A stretch of DNA of 64,000 nt from Tenodera sinensis (lineage: Eukaryota > Arthropoda > Insecta > Mantodea > Mantidae), in assembly GCA_030765045.1 (NCBI GenBank), contig CM060962.1, forward strand, positions 260,749,147-260,813,146. The letters run 5' to 3'. This document shows positions 47,601-58,397 of the stretch, piece by piece; the stretch's first letter is position 1, and each line of letters opens with the position of its first letter. The notes under the pieces were generated by a model, which was given only the letters and a program-made list of their open reading frames with translations, made no database searches and had not been told where the DNA came from. The translations under genes and the position numbers were made by a program.

Positions 47601-48439
47601 TGGTTTAGGCTAGGCTAGGTTAGGTTAGACATGTAGAAGTATGGGCTTAGGTTAAATTATCAAAGACCAGAGTAAAAGTGGGTGCTAGGTTAGGTTAGGT
47701 TAGCCATGTAGAAGATAGGTTAGGTTATTTTATGTTAAGTAATGTTAGGTTAAACGAGTGGAAGTATGGGGCTTAGGTTAGGTTAGATTAGGTTGGGATA
47801 GTCTTAGAAGGAATGTGTGCAAGTTTGACGTCTTACCATTAGAACATACAGAACTACGCAAAAGAATCGTAAAATGAGGTTAACATGTGTAGCATACTGG
47901 AGCAGTCCACAAAGACGGATACAATAGCTATTTCAATAACAAGGTTACGACTTCTAATGTTAGTTTACAAAAAGAGTTCGAGGGAGGAGAAAAAGAAACA
48001 TGTATAATGTTAAATAACGTTGAAGAAATGTCTCTAAATAGGTTTGTGGATAAGTTAGGTTAGTCTTAGAAAGACTGTAAACAATTCTCTAGACGAGAAC
48101 ATCATACACTTACGAAAGGATGGAATTTGATCATGAAAGCATAACAAATCCCTAAAAAGGCTCCATATACCCCTTAAAAGCATTAAAACATTCTAAAGAC
48201 ATGAGAATACCTGAAAATCGGGAGAAACCTTAAAAAATTCGTAAAAAAACCTCCAGAATACCGCAAAAGCGGCTAAAATAGCAACTAAACTCCCAAAAAC
48301 CATCAACGTTTCGTAAAAAGTATGGCAAATACTTAGGGTTCGCATGTCCGAGGGTCTAATACCTTCGGAGTAGCTATCTAAAGTTACTGAAAAAAAAAAA
48401 AAAAAAATCTGCAAAAGAAAGCGGGATGTCTAAGACTGA

Positions 48440-49009
48440 AATGGTACGGTGTGACTGTCATAATAGGTTAGAATAGGTTATAGAAGAATAGAACGCTTAA
48501 GTTAACTAGGAATGAAATAGGTTGGGTTGAGTTAGGTTAATAAATAGGAAGGTTTGCGCTCCCTTAGGTTAAGTAACGTTAGGTTAGGTTAGAATATGAT
48601 GCTTAGGTTATGTGAAATTATGATAGACCATATAGTAAAAAGAGTAGGGATTAGATGAGCAAAAGGGATGAAGAATAAATCATTAGATGAGGTGTTAGGT
48701 TAGGTTAGACGAGTAGAAGTAAGGGGCTTAGGCTAGGTTAGATTAGGTTAGGATAGGTTAGACGAGTAGAAGTATGAGGCTTAGGTTATGTGAAATTATG
48801 AAAGACCATAGTAAAAAGAGTAAGAGCAAGGTTAGGCTAAATAAAGTTAAACTATGAAAAAGGTAAAAAAAATAAAAAGAGTGGGTGCTAGCTTAGGTTA
48901 GGTTAGGTATGAAGAAGTATGGGCTTAGGTTAAATTATTAAAGACCTGAGTAAAAAGAGTGGGAGCTGGGTTGGGTTAGGTTAGGTTAGGTTAGGTTAGG
49001 TTAGGTTGA
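48440..49009 (+). repeat. TTAGG (telomere-type) repeats, right arm
   Basis: Mirror of the left array: a perfect AGGTT run at about 48968-49008, interrupted units before it, and more at about 47550-47795. The G-rich strand runs toward the right end. Confidence 0.9.
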
Positions 49010-49295
49010 CGAGGCGATGTGGGGTGGGGTGTCATTATGTTAGGATAATATTTTAATCAAGATAAAAAGCTGTTGCGTTAGTTAGCATACATCGATATAG
49101 TGAAGAACGTGCTCAAGTATCAAGAACATGCATAAAGACATACGGTTCTAAACACCTTAAACATTATCCCTAGAGTCAGCCTCAAAACCCTACATCCTGC
49201 GGCCTTCTATTCTCCTACCTAATAATCCTTAGGTTACGTATGGCGGCCATCTTGCCCATAAAAAAGTGTGCCAGTTCTGTCCTAATCTCCCTACT

Positions 49296-49301
49296 CACTT
49301 A
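49296..49301 (+). repeat. Right target-site duplication CACTTA
   Basis: Second copy of the 6-bp duplication, immediately after the right terminus CTCCCTACT. Confidence 0.92.
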
Positions 49302-50500
49302 GAAATAAAGAATGATTTAAAATCAATTTGTGAAGAAATGAGAAAAGGAAAAGAAAGTTTGGCTAATGTAAATGATGTTGTGAATGGACTACAAAGGCAA
49401 AATGATGATTCAGATGTAAGTGATGTTGAAGATGAAAGTTATTTGACTAATGTACAAAATGTTGACTCACCACTTAGAGATAGAGGTCCACAATTAAACA
49501 ATGACACAACACACAACACATGCTACACCAACAGCATACTACATGAAATTACACCACCTACATTTGACGAGGAGAAGGGACACGATCCAAAACTCTTTGT
49601 TAAAGAGATGGAAGAGTATTTTAAAGTGAAAAGGATACCAAATGAGCTTAGGGTGATGATAGTCAAGAAAAGCTTGAAAAACAAAGCATTAGAATAGCTA
49701 AGGTTAACACTAGCTGGTCATGAATCGTATAGCTGATTCAGAACTCTATTCCTATCAAGGTATTGGGGCCCAGCCAAGCAGAACCAGACAAGGGTAGAGT
49801 TAGCGACAGGAAGATATGATCCGGCCGACGGGTTATCGCTAGTCGATTATTTTATGAAAGTAGCCAACAAAGGGAAGCTATTAGACCCTAACCTGTCGGA
49901 AGCAGGGTTAATTGCCAGCATAACCAGACATTTCCCAGACACAGTGAGAACAGGGTTAATTGTTGCGAGGCCAGTAGATTTTGCAGACATGATAGAATTA
50001 CTAACAGTCTTCGAAACGCAAAATGGTCGGCCTAATGAGCATAGACATAGAAAAGGTCACCCAAACTCACCTATCTTAAACAGAAGCACGACTACAAACA
50101 ACCAGAATGAGAGAGAAGATAGAAATACTAGGAGCATCCATGACAGGGGGAGAGGGGCACACCATTTCCCACAACCACACAATCATGGCGAAAGGATGGA
50201 GAACACGAGACAGCGGTACCATGACACGATGCCAAGGGTTGAATCGAGATACCAAACATATACGTATGATCGGGGGAGACCAGGAGACCCATCAAGTGAA
50301 TCACATACGATTCTGTAGAGAATACTTGAACAACCGAAGACCGCCATGCAACAGGGGTTCACACCAAAGGGACGGAATCCAATGGAATACGGGCAACATA
50401 AGGCAGCGGGAAGTAGATGGAAACGTGCCAAATAGGGCGGATGTTGCACAGAATACAGAAGCAACAACCACCACCAACGCCCAGGAAAATTACCACGACT
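49296..50500 (+). pseudogene. gag: gag of the LTR element, capsid-like part
   Basis: Continues the gag at 31570-32103. It reads LEIKNDLKSICEEM, a Glu/Asp-rich linker, then a retrotransposon Gag domain: PKLFVKEMEEYFKVKRIPN, VKKSLKNKALE, a stop TAG where a Trp is usual, another stop TGA near 49735, then open again from 49854 (VANKGKLLDPNLSEAG, ITRHFPDTVRTG) to a basic Arg/His-rich tail ending at 50318. A frame change leads into 50107-50502. No zinc knuckle recognised. Non-functional as read. Confidence 0.75.
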
Positions 50501-50504
50501 AAGT

Positions 50505-51288
50505 TCGCCCCAATCGAGTTAATGACCAACACAAAGCCTAAGCGATTGACAATTGACATCGACACCGCAATGGCTGCACCAGTGGAAAACGGAACTACTG
50601 TACACTGGACCGCTGGTCAAAACAAAATAGCTGGGCGGCCATACATATGAGCTACAGAATACAAATGGCAAGTTGGTAGGAAGATACCATAAAAACAAAT
50701 TAAAACCATACAAAGAAAGGACCAAATAGTCTTTGCCAACAAACATGTAATGCAGGAACAGTATAGATGATGAAAAATAATAATCTTTAATGGGTTTCTT
50801 ATAGAAAATTATATACAGGTTGGAAAATACAACAGGAAATGAAATCAACATAGTCATTGGCTATAATAACCACCAAGAGCATTGTCAACAAAGATAGATG
50901 AGAATACTGATTGTCATTAAAGAAACGGATTATAGCGACAAAAAAGTTTGTTTTTGACATAAGGATGTCAGGGACAAAAGTAAAAAGGAATCAAATATGG
51001 CGACGAAAAGAATATATTTTTGACACAAGGGTGTCAGGGGTGAATTAAGAAGAAAAATAATATAGTTTCAGAATAATTATAAATATAGAAGTTTTCTCTT
51101 ATAGCGATAAGAGATAAGGAGATGACAATTAGTGAAGTGAGAAAAACCATAGTCAGAAAAGCAACGCCCATAAATTAAGATGGATATAGCCAATTTTAAG
51201 CTTAAAGAAATGTCGAACTAAACAATAGTGAATAAGAACCCAATGTCATAATAGTATCATTAGTAACATCAGAGTTTAAGAATTGACT
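50505..51288. other. 3' non-coding region of the gag-only element
   Basis: Where pol would lie in an autonomous element there is AT-rich DNA with no reverse transcriptase, protease or integrase motif in any frame. Confidence 0.6.
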
Positions 51289-51495
51289 CAACGATCTCTG
51301 ACCTACTGGTCCCAAGGTCTCGGGTTCAAACCCTGCCCAGGTCGATGGTTTTTAAGTGTGCTTAAAAACGACAGCTCCATGTTAGTACATTTACTGGCAT
51401 GTAAAAGAACTCCTGCGGGACAAAATTCCGGCACACCGGCGACGCTGATGTGATCCTGGCAATTGACAGCGTCGTTAAACAACTATATATATAAC
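51289..51495 (+). mobile_element. tRNA-derived SINE (type 2)
   Basis: Box B GGTTCAAACCC at about 51323 and a body with AAAAGAACTCCTGCGGGAC and CAAAATTCCGGCACACCGG, ending GACAGCGTCGTTAAACAAC and a short (TA)n. This body type is common in insect and other arthropod genomes, to my recollection. Box A is degenerate. Target duplication not resolved. Confidence 0.7.
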
Positions 51496-51921
51496 GACCT
51501 GCCTATGCATAATAAGCTTGCAAGACTAAGAAGACAAAGAACCGATTAAAATTGCCATAAATATGATCATAATCATTAGCTCAAGATTTGTATGCTGTTT
51601 TTCTCTCCTCATAACAAAGAACATAAGTGAAAAGACACATAATAAACCATAATACCCTTAAATAATATTTGTCAGTGTCAAATGTAAAAACTTAGGAATA
51701 TTCTTGGTGTTGTGTTGTGTAATAACTGAATATGTTAAAATTATAAAGACATGCTGTGTCATGCCAAAGCAAAAGACAAAAGCACACAGCGAAGAAGACT
51801 GTTAAAAAAAAGGTATTGTACGAAGCAAAAAGATTGTATCAGAGGAATAGGGAGAAGTGTTGTATTGTGTTTCAAGATTGTGAATGCATGTGACAACTTG
51901 AAAAACAAAACAAGGGGCATG

Positions 51922-52539
51922 TGAGACAGAATATTGTAAGACCCCAAAAGGAAATCATTTATGTAAATATTTTTTGCAAATGTAATTTATTTTTGGTGTT
52001 GATACGAATTAGTTGAGTAACGAAAACGTGTTGCTATTGTTCATTGTTACAAAAAATTAAGTTTGTTTAAAAACGTCATAAATGTTAAGTTTCACATTTA
52101 AATTTAACATGTACAAATAAAAGAATTATATATATTTAATATTAAAAGCGAAGGGAGAATAGCTAAAGATCGCTTCCCTAACAATACGGGAACTATTTGA
52201 TGAACGCATACGCGGATGTGTACAACAAAGATAGCATCACATAAAGTGGCGCTGGAATTGTTAATAGCGTCTGTATGTTCGAGATGTGAAGACGTGTTTC
52301 TATAACGCGCGTGGATGTGAGTAGACAAGACTTTAGAAAGGTGGAAAGACTATCAATATAATATAAATTGGTGCGACGAAAGATAATTCAATTTTAACGA
52401 CAAAAAAAGTGTTAATAAAGTAATATATTATAGTGAAGTTGTAATCGAGTGTTTATTCATTCCATCTAGTACCACGCCCTGAGAGAAAAATAGTCTCACT
52501 GCTCAATCCGAAGCAATTTTAATTATAAAAACAGCACCA
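51922..52539 (+). repeat. 3' LTR of gag-only element
   Basis: 618 bp; like 30765-31372 with a 10-bp insertion near 52226 and about a dozen substitutions. Confidence 0.93.
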
Positions 52540-52695
52540 GTATTTAACTAAGAGTTATGACGATGGCAGTTACGAAGACACGTATGCAACATTTTTCTAA
52601 ACAGGGACCTCTAAACATGCATCAAATGCAATATAGATAAGTAATAGACAAAATACAGCTTGGGTTTAACAGGTGTTTGTTCAAGTTTTACTTAC

Positions 52696-52794
52696 CTGCT
52701 CAGTCAATCTTCTTTGCCTGTATTCACCCTGGTCACGTTCTATATCTTCCTCCTCCTCCAACTCCACCTCCTCATCAATAGAAAAATATGGAGC
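52696..52794 (-). CDS. Exon-like block A of an unidentified host gene
   Basis: 99 bp, 33 codons, phase 0 at both ends. A pyrimidine-rich acceptor (TTTCTTTTGTTGTCTAAAG) precedes it and a consensus donor GTAAGT follows. It reads APYFSIDEEVELEEEEDIER, then a Gln/Arg-rich end RRLTEQ. The strongly acidic charge then basic end continues naturally into block B at 22125. Together these are the best candidates for host coding sequence. Protein family unknown to me. Confidence 0.45.
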
Positions 52795-53395
52795 CTTTAG
52801 ACAACAAAAGAAAGCAATGAGTTTAAGGGCAGGCATCTGTGAAAATGACTAAAAACCACATTTTGTCACAGTGACGTGAAAATTTGCATGAATGTGAACC
52901 AAAGCATATCTAGTACGTTTACTAAATTTCACTTTTGTATGTAAGATAGATGTCGCTAAAAAGCAAAAAATATATGATTTTTTTTTTGCTGCAATTTTAG
53001 TGTAGTGTAAGAAATGCTTCATATAAAGTATTATTGGTTATAAATTAATACTGCTAAATGTTTCTTTTAATCATGAACACAAAACCTCCTATTTTTATTT
53101 GACTATGTCAAACAGATTTGGAGAAAAAGACAATTCAATATATGGATGGCCATATTTTTCAGATTTAATAATTTACAAAATAAAAATTCAATTACAATTA
53201 AACTACTCTATCTAGAGCGTTTAAAATGCCAATTTTTATGAAACAACTATCCAAGAATATGTATGCTAAATTTAAAAGAAATATGTTGATTTGAATTGCA
53301 CTAGAAGTAGTATTTTGAAGACTGAAAAATTTAAAACAATAGAAAGCGAAGAAAAATTACTTTGAAGCTTTAAATGTATAACGCTTATTTATGCT

Positions 53396-53630
53396 TTAGA
53401 ATTCCCCTAGACCATATAAAGGTCCTTCAGCTATATATTTAGCCTCATCTATAAGTTTTGCTAGTTTTAACTGTTTCTTTTTTTCTGATTTGAATGCACC
53501 TATTTAATGTACTTAGTGCACTCTGCTTTCATCTTCGCTTATCGCCAACGTTACTAATTCTTTTGCTACTGCACTTACTTTAGTAGCTGTGACCCTTTCC
53601 TTTACATAAAGAGTAGCCTCAAAACCCATA
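53396..53630 (-). other. Coding-like fragment, unidentified
   Basis: Minus-strand segment reading GFEATLYVKERVTATKVSAV, AKELVTLAISEDES, then after a frame break FKSEKKKQLKLAKLIDEAKY to a stop at 53396. It looks like protein-coding sequence by composition, with weak resemblance to the end of PP2C-type phosphatases (ELVTLAISED). I give that little weight. It is cut on the right by the non-LTR copy 2. Confidence 0.25.
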
Positions 53631-55167
53631 ACATCTGACGAGACCCTGGAGGAGGAAGAGCGACAGGCCAAGGCACACAGTAAGCTCCAGAGAGAAGTTG
53701 CAGATCTCAGCAATGAGATCTTTTTTACCAAAATCTACTCAGCGAAATGGACGGGGAGTCCAGCGATTTCCCAAAAGTCGCCCAGGCCCTCGGACTGTGT
53801 TACAAGGAGCATGCCCAAAAGAAGAGGCTCCTTGTAAAGCTAGGGGAAGGGTGGAAAACCATCCCTATCTCAAAAAAAAAAAAAAAAGAGACAACTGAAC
53901 CGCAGCAGCGACAGTGAGTCAGACAACGAGAACCATCACCAGAAGCCCGGCAAACGCAGTAACCAACAAAAAACGCCGCCACACATCAAAGTACAAAACC
54001 AGTTCCAACCCCTAGCAGCACAGGACGCAGAGTCCGACGACGAGACGGAGGACCTACCTCCTGTTACATCCCAACCAAAAAACCCACCCCAACCTGGACC
54101 ACAACGACCAGCTAAACCACAACCATCACCAAAACCAGTGCGCAAGCAAAAGCTGACACAACCCTCCACCGCCACTCCCACTCCCACTCCCACACAGAAC
54201 ACCACCCAAAACCCAGAACTACAAAAACCTCCACGAATAATAATTCCAGACAAAACACACACAGTTAAGGTCCTCCGGCTCCTCCGGGACTCCCTGCCAG
54301 CTGGAGCTTACAAGCTGCAAACCACGAGGGATTGCCTCAAGCTCTTCCTCCAATACAAGAAGGACACCCACCAGACCATGCAGCTCCTGAAGGACGCCGG
54401 AGTGGAAAACTTAAGTTTCACACCCCGGAACGACCAGCCTCTGCGATGTGTAGTCAAACGTCTCCCAGTGGACATGGAGATTGACTACATCAAGGAGGAC
54501 CTGGAAGAGAAGAGCTACACCGGCGTCCAAGTGCGTCAACTGATTTCCCGCGGCAGGCCTCTGCCTATGTTCCAGGTAAGTCTCGACAGGACCACCTCAA
54601 ACCAGAAAATCCTCCAAGAACGAGAGGTGTGCCATATTATGGTCACCGTGGAGGTCTTGAAAACCAACGCCAATATAACCCAGTGTTATAATTGCCAACA
54701 GCTGGGACACACTTATAGAATGTGTCAAATGACCTCCCGGTGTGTCCTTTGCGGTGGCCTCCACCGCCTTGCTGATTTCCCTTAAAAGGCAAAGCAGGAC
54801 GCTCAACCCCACTGCGCAAACTGTGGGGAAGCGCATCCTGCAAGTTATAGGGGGTGCGAAGCGTTCAGAAACGAACGCCACCGTCGTCAACTGGCAACCA
54901 TAGCCAGGACCACTCCAAGTGCTCAACCAGGGCCCAAACCCATTCTTCACCCGGCCCTGGTTCAACCAGGCGTCTGCTATGCCGGAGCCACTGGAGGGAA
55001 AAAGGCGCCCGCGCCACCACCAAATGGTCCCGCTCAACTACCCCAAACCCCAGACACCCACCGGAGATCTGAGTGGTCTGAGAGAAGTCCTAAACCTGCT
55101 CAAGAACCTCAACCTCACAGCTCTCTTAGCAAAATTGCGGCCCTTCCTGATTAAATTCAGAAGCTGC
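53630..55167 (+). pseudogene. Non-LTR ORF1 fragment, copy 2
   Basis: 5'-truncated ORF1. A run of about 15 A at 53874 shifts the frame. From 54138 the frame reads through the PRE_C2HC region (VKRLPVDMEIDYIKEDL) and knuckle CYNCQQLGHTYRMC to DFP and TAA at about 54785. The Cys-to-Phe change and this stop are shared with copy 1. The third knuckle CANCGEAHPASYRGC follows the stop in the same frame. Confidence 0.78.
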
Positions 55168-55227
55168 ACGAGCACTATGGAGAAATTAGAAATCATAATA
55201 TGCCTCCTCTCAACCCTCCTAGAGTAA

Positions 55228-57890
55228 ATGGCCTATATAAGGGGAGGTACAACTTTAACTCGCGCGCTCCTGTGGAATGCAGATGGCATCCACAGGAAAC
55301 AACACCAACTTGAAAACTACCTACAGCGTAACAAAATTGACGTCGCATTCATATGCGAAACAAAATTAAAGCACGAGCACACCTTTAAGCCCCAGGGGTA
55401 TCAAATCTTTCGAAATGACAGAATTGGCAGACAAGGGGGAGGGACTGCTATTTTGCTTAGAAATACCATTGCTCATGCTTCTGTTACGCTACCTACAATG
55501 GCAGCGTTAGAGTGCACGGCTCTTAAAACACATGTCAACAGTCAAACGGTGATGCTGGTAGCATTATATCGGCCCCCAACTCCCAAGATTGCATACGTGA
55601 CCTCGAACAAATCCTCGCTTTAGAGGAGCATGTTATAATTGCAGGAGATTTCAACGCTCGGCACCCCTGGTGGTTTTCACGCCGAGCAAACGCGGCCGGA
55701 ATTCTCCTGGTTAAACTTATAACTGATAATGACGACATTGAGGTACATCTTCCCCCAGAACCCACGTTTTGGCACCGATCAGGGCACTTTGACCCCGAGA
55801 TTTTGGACATCGTACTTACAAAAAATGCGACACTGTTATGTAACTTTACTGTGTATCACAGCCTGGACTCCGACCATCTTCCTGTGCATTTCGACATACA
55901 AGGGTGGCATTTCGACCAGTGCCTCTGGCCCTCGAATGAGGGCGGAGACTGACTGGAATATGTTCACCTTCGAAATGCACAGGATGGCGCAACCCAGGCT
56001 GTCATACTATAGCGAGGCAGACATAGATGTCGCCATTGAAAAATTTACTGCCTCGCTACACACAGCCAGAAGAAGTGCTACCACATACACCACAAGACCA
56101 CCCGGTTTTTGCACGTACCCCGAGGTAGAGCAACTCATTGCGCGGAGACGACGCTTGACAAAACTGTGGCGGTACACCCGTCAGCCTGAATATAAAGTGC
56201 TAGCAAAATGGTTACGCAACATCATTCGGCATCAAAATAAAATCAACAAAACTGAACAGTGGGAAAACAAAATGCTGAGTACCACCCATTCGGACTCTTC
56301 TTTGTGGAAATTACTCAAGGCTTTCAAAGTTTCCACGAGCGCCAACTCCGCAACTGAGGCGCTGCACACTCAAAGCGGCTTGCACTTCTCCGCAGAGGAG
56401 AAAGCCGAGGTCTTCCCTGACTGTCTCGAAGACAGATTCAGCGAAAATCCAGTGACCAACCGTGAAATAGAACGGGAGGTCCAGGCATGGGTATAAACCT
56501 GGATGGCGCAGAAGCAAGAGCAACAACTACCCATCATAACACCGCAGGAAGTTTTCAAGCTCATTAGGAAATTGCCTAATGGGAAAGCTGCCGGCCCAGA
56601 CAAAGTGACTAATGAGGAACTTGAACATCTCCCAAGAAAAGCCCTGGTGCAACTAACAAAGATATTTAACGCCTGTTTGCAGCAAGGCTATTTCACCTCT
56701 ACTTGGAAACGAGCCAAGGTCATCATGCTCCCAAAGCAAGGGAAAAGCACCAGGCAACCGCAAAACTACCGCCCCATTAGTCCTCTGTCTACAATTGGTA
56801 AATTGCTCGAAAAATGTATCCTTTCTCGACTACAAAAACAAGTCTCGGCAACACATGAACTCCCAAAATCGCAGCTTGGCTTCAGGAAAGGACATTCCAC
56901 TGAATTACAGCTCGTCAGACTAACTGATGACGTAACAGAGCAATTTAACAACGGGGCTTCAACGTTGGCGCTATTTCTGGACGTAGAAGCCGCATTCGAC
57001 CGGTGCTGGCACAATGGCCTCATTTACAAACTGCACCACAATTTCCCGGCTCTTAAAAATTATCTATACCTGCTGCACAATTTTCTAGAAAAACGGAAGT
57101 TTTCCGTCCAAGTGGGCCGCTCCTCCTCACGGGAGCGAGTGATGCGTGCTGGCGTCCCACAAGGGGCAATAATGTCCCCGTTTCTGTATATATTATTCAC
57201 TAATGACTACCCAGTGGACGCCAGATGCAAGGTCGCCATGTATGCTGACGACACTGCAATATACAACCACCATAGAAACCCACGTTTCGGCCTTGCAGAA
57301 ATGCAACGTTATGTTAACAACTTCCTCCCATGGCAACATGACTGGAAAATCAAAATTAACCCCGACAAATGCCAGCTAATTCATTTCTCTAAGCGGCGTC
57401 ACACTTTGGCAAAGGACCTAACGGTCGGTGGTCAAATATTGCACTGCCGTCAGCAAGTTAAATACTTAGGTGTCACCTTGGACCGCACAATGTGTTGGTC
57501 CACCCACATAAAAAATAGCGCCAATAAAGGCAGACAGCAGCTAAAGTTGTGCGCCCCCATCTTCCGCAGTAACCAGTTGCGACTGAAGTCAAAACTGACA
57601 TTATATAGGTCATTTATTCTCTCGGTGGTCCTGTATGCATGTGAGGCCTGGGCTAATGCCTCCAAAACTGCCCTGTAACAACTCCAAACCATCCAAAATC
57701 TCTCCCTCAGAAAAATCCTCTCTGCTCCACTCCTCACCAGTACCCAAACACTACACCTTGAAACCCGGATCCCGTTCATCCCGGAGGCAATTGAAAAACG
57801 AGCAACGGCTGCATGGACGCGCATTAGAAACCACGAGAACGACGTGATCGCCAACATCGGCAAAGGCGAGCCGAAGCACCGCAAGCATAA
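55228..57890 (+). pseudogene. Non-LTR ORF2, copy 2
   Basis: ATG at 55228 (MAYIRGGTTLTRALLWNADG). Endonuclease motifs ICETKLKH, GDFNARHPWW and SDHLPV, with frame breaks near 55590 and 55905 and a stop TAA at 56494 (GTATAA in place of GTACAA). RT runs open from 56503: LPNGKAAGPDKVT, LDVEAAFDRCWH, VPQGAIMSPFL, catalytic YADD at about 57241. TAA at 57676 cuts the C-terminal region that in copy 1 continues to a stop equivalent to about 57908. Confidence 0.85.
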
Positions 57891-58397
57891 TAGGATCAAA
57901 ATGTTCTAGAAGCGACTCGGCTCGCCGGCTACTGCGCCTCCACGCAACCTCGTTGCTGGGCCACATACATGTTCCGGCAGAGGCCCTCGCCTCGAATATT
58001 CAGGAGCTGCCACCGTGGGACAGTGTATATACGAAGTGTAAATAGTGCAGTGCGCTGTGACGCATTTCTCTGGTGTGCCCAGTGAAGAAGTGTGTGTATG
58101 TGTGTATGAGAATGTGCGTGGGTGAATGCGTGCGTGAATGTGTATGTAAATAATTTTGTAAATATGTACATATGTATATAGAACACAAAGAACAACCAGA
58201 ACTTAAAAAAGACAAAAGAAAACTGTTCTCGGTGACCTACAGATGATCACCGTATGGGTTTTTTGTTAACGCCGAAAAAAGTGCATAGATAAACAAAGCT
58301 AGATGTAAACAAAAATGTTAAATATAGCCTGTAAGCCGGGCCCATTTTACCGGCACCAGGCCAACACTTTTTTCAAATAAATATCTTGTATCTTGTA

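Larger units (their letters stand above)
32104..49295. mobile_element. 17.2-kb giant palindromic element, unclassified (Polinton-like ends)
   Basis: Two inverted arms of about 8.45 kb around a unique centre of about 300 bp. Ends are AGTAGGGAGATTAGG and its exact inverse; the 6-bp duplication CACTTA flanks it. The host gag frame is restored by its removal, so its boundaries are exact. Arms contain telomere-like pentamers, CCA/CAT triplet arrays, 0.95-kb and 0.2-kb tandem units and tRNA-like modules, but no plausible gene: every long frame is a translation of simple repeats. Six-bp duplications and 5'-AG ends are features of Maverick/Polinton elements, yet no polymerase, integrase or capsid gene is present. 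A giant foldback element is the main alternative. Confidence 0.9.
40850..49295 (-). repeat. Right arm of the palindrome
   Basis: Inverted copy of the left arm. The scattered differences show it is not a simple mirror copy made in assembly. Confidence 0.93.
30765..52539 (+). mobile_element. Gag-only LTR retrotransposon carrying the giant palindrome
   Basis: Direct LTRs 30765-31372 and 51922-52539 (TG...CA), flanked by the 4-bp duplication GTAT (30761-30764 and 52540-52543). A purine-rich tract (AAAACAAGGGGC) precedes the 3' LTR. Without the inserted palindrome it is about 4.6 kb and codes only for Gag; there is no protease, reverse transcriptase or integrase, so it must have moved by using the enzymes of another element. 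LTRs differ by perhaps 2-3% plus a 10-bp indel. A SINE lies in its 3' region. Confidence 0.9.
53628..58397 (+). mobile_element. Jockey-like non-LTR retrotransposon, copy 2 (5'-truncated)
   Basis: Sister of 12866-18500 on the plus strand. It starts within ORF1 (about codon 70 of copy 1) as expected from incomplete reverse transcription, and ends AAATAAATATCTTGTATCTTG at about 58397. A short repeat AACAT at both junctions may be the target duplication. Copies are close to identical in ORF2 but each has its own stops. Confidence 0.88.

Noticed and set aside
32104..49295. Whole palindrome as an assembly or sequencing artefact
   Set aside because: Distinct base differences and indels between arms, a unique centre and a clean 6-bp duplication with gag frame restoration are not expected from a mirrored read. 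Long-read confirmation is still needed.
53513..53630. PP2C phosphatase exon
   Set aside because: Resemblance rests on about ten residues and has stops in the next codons; kept only as an unidentified coding-like fragment.
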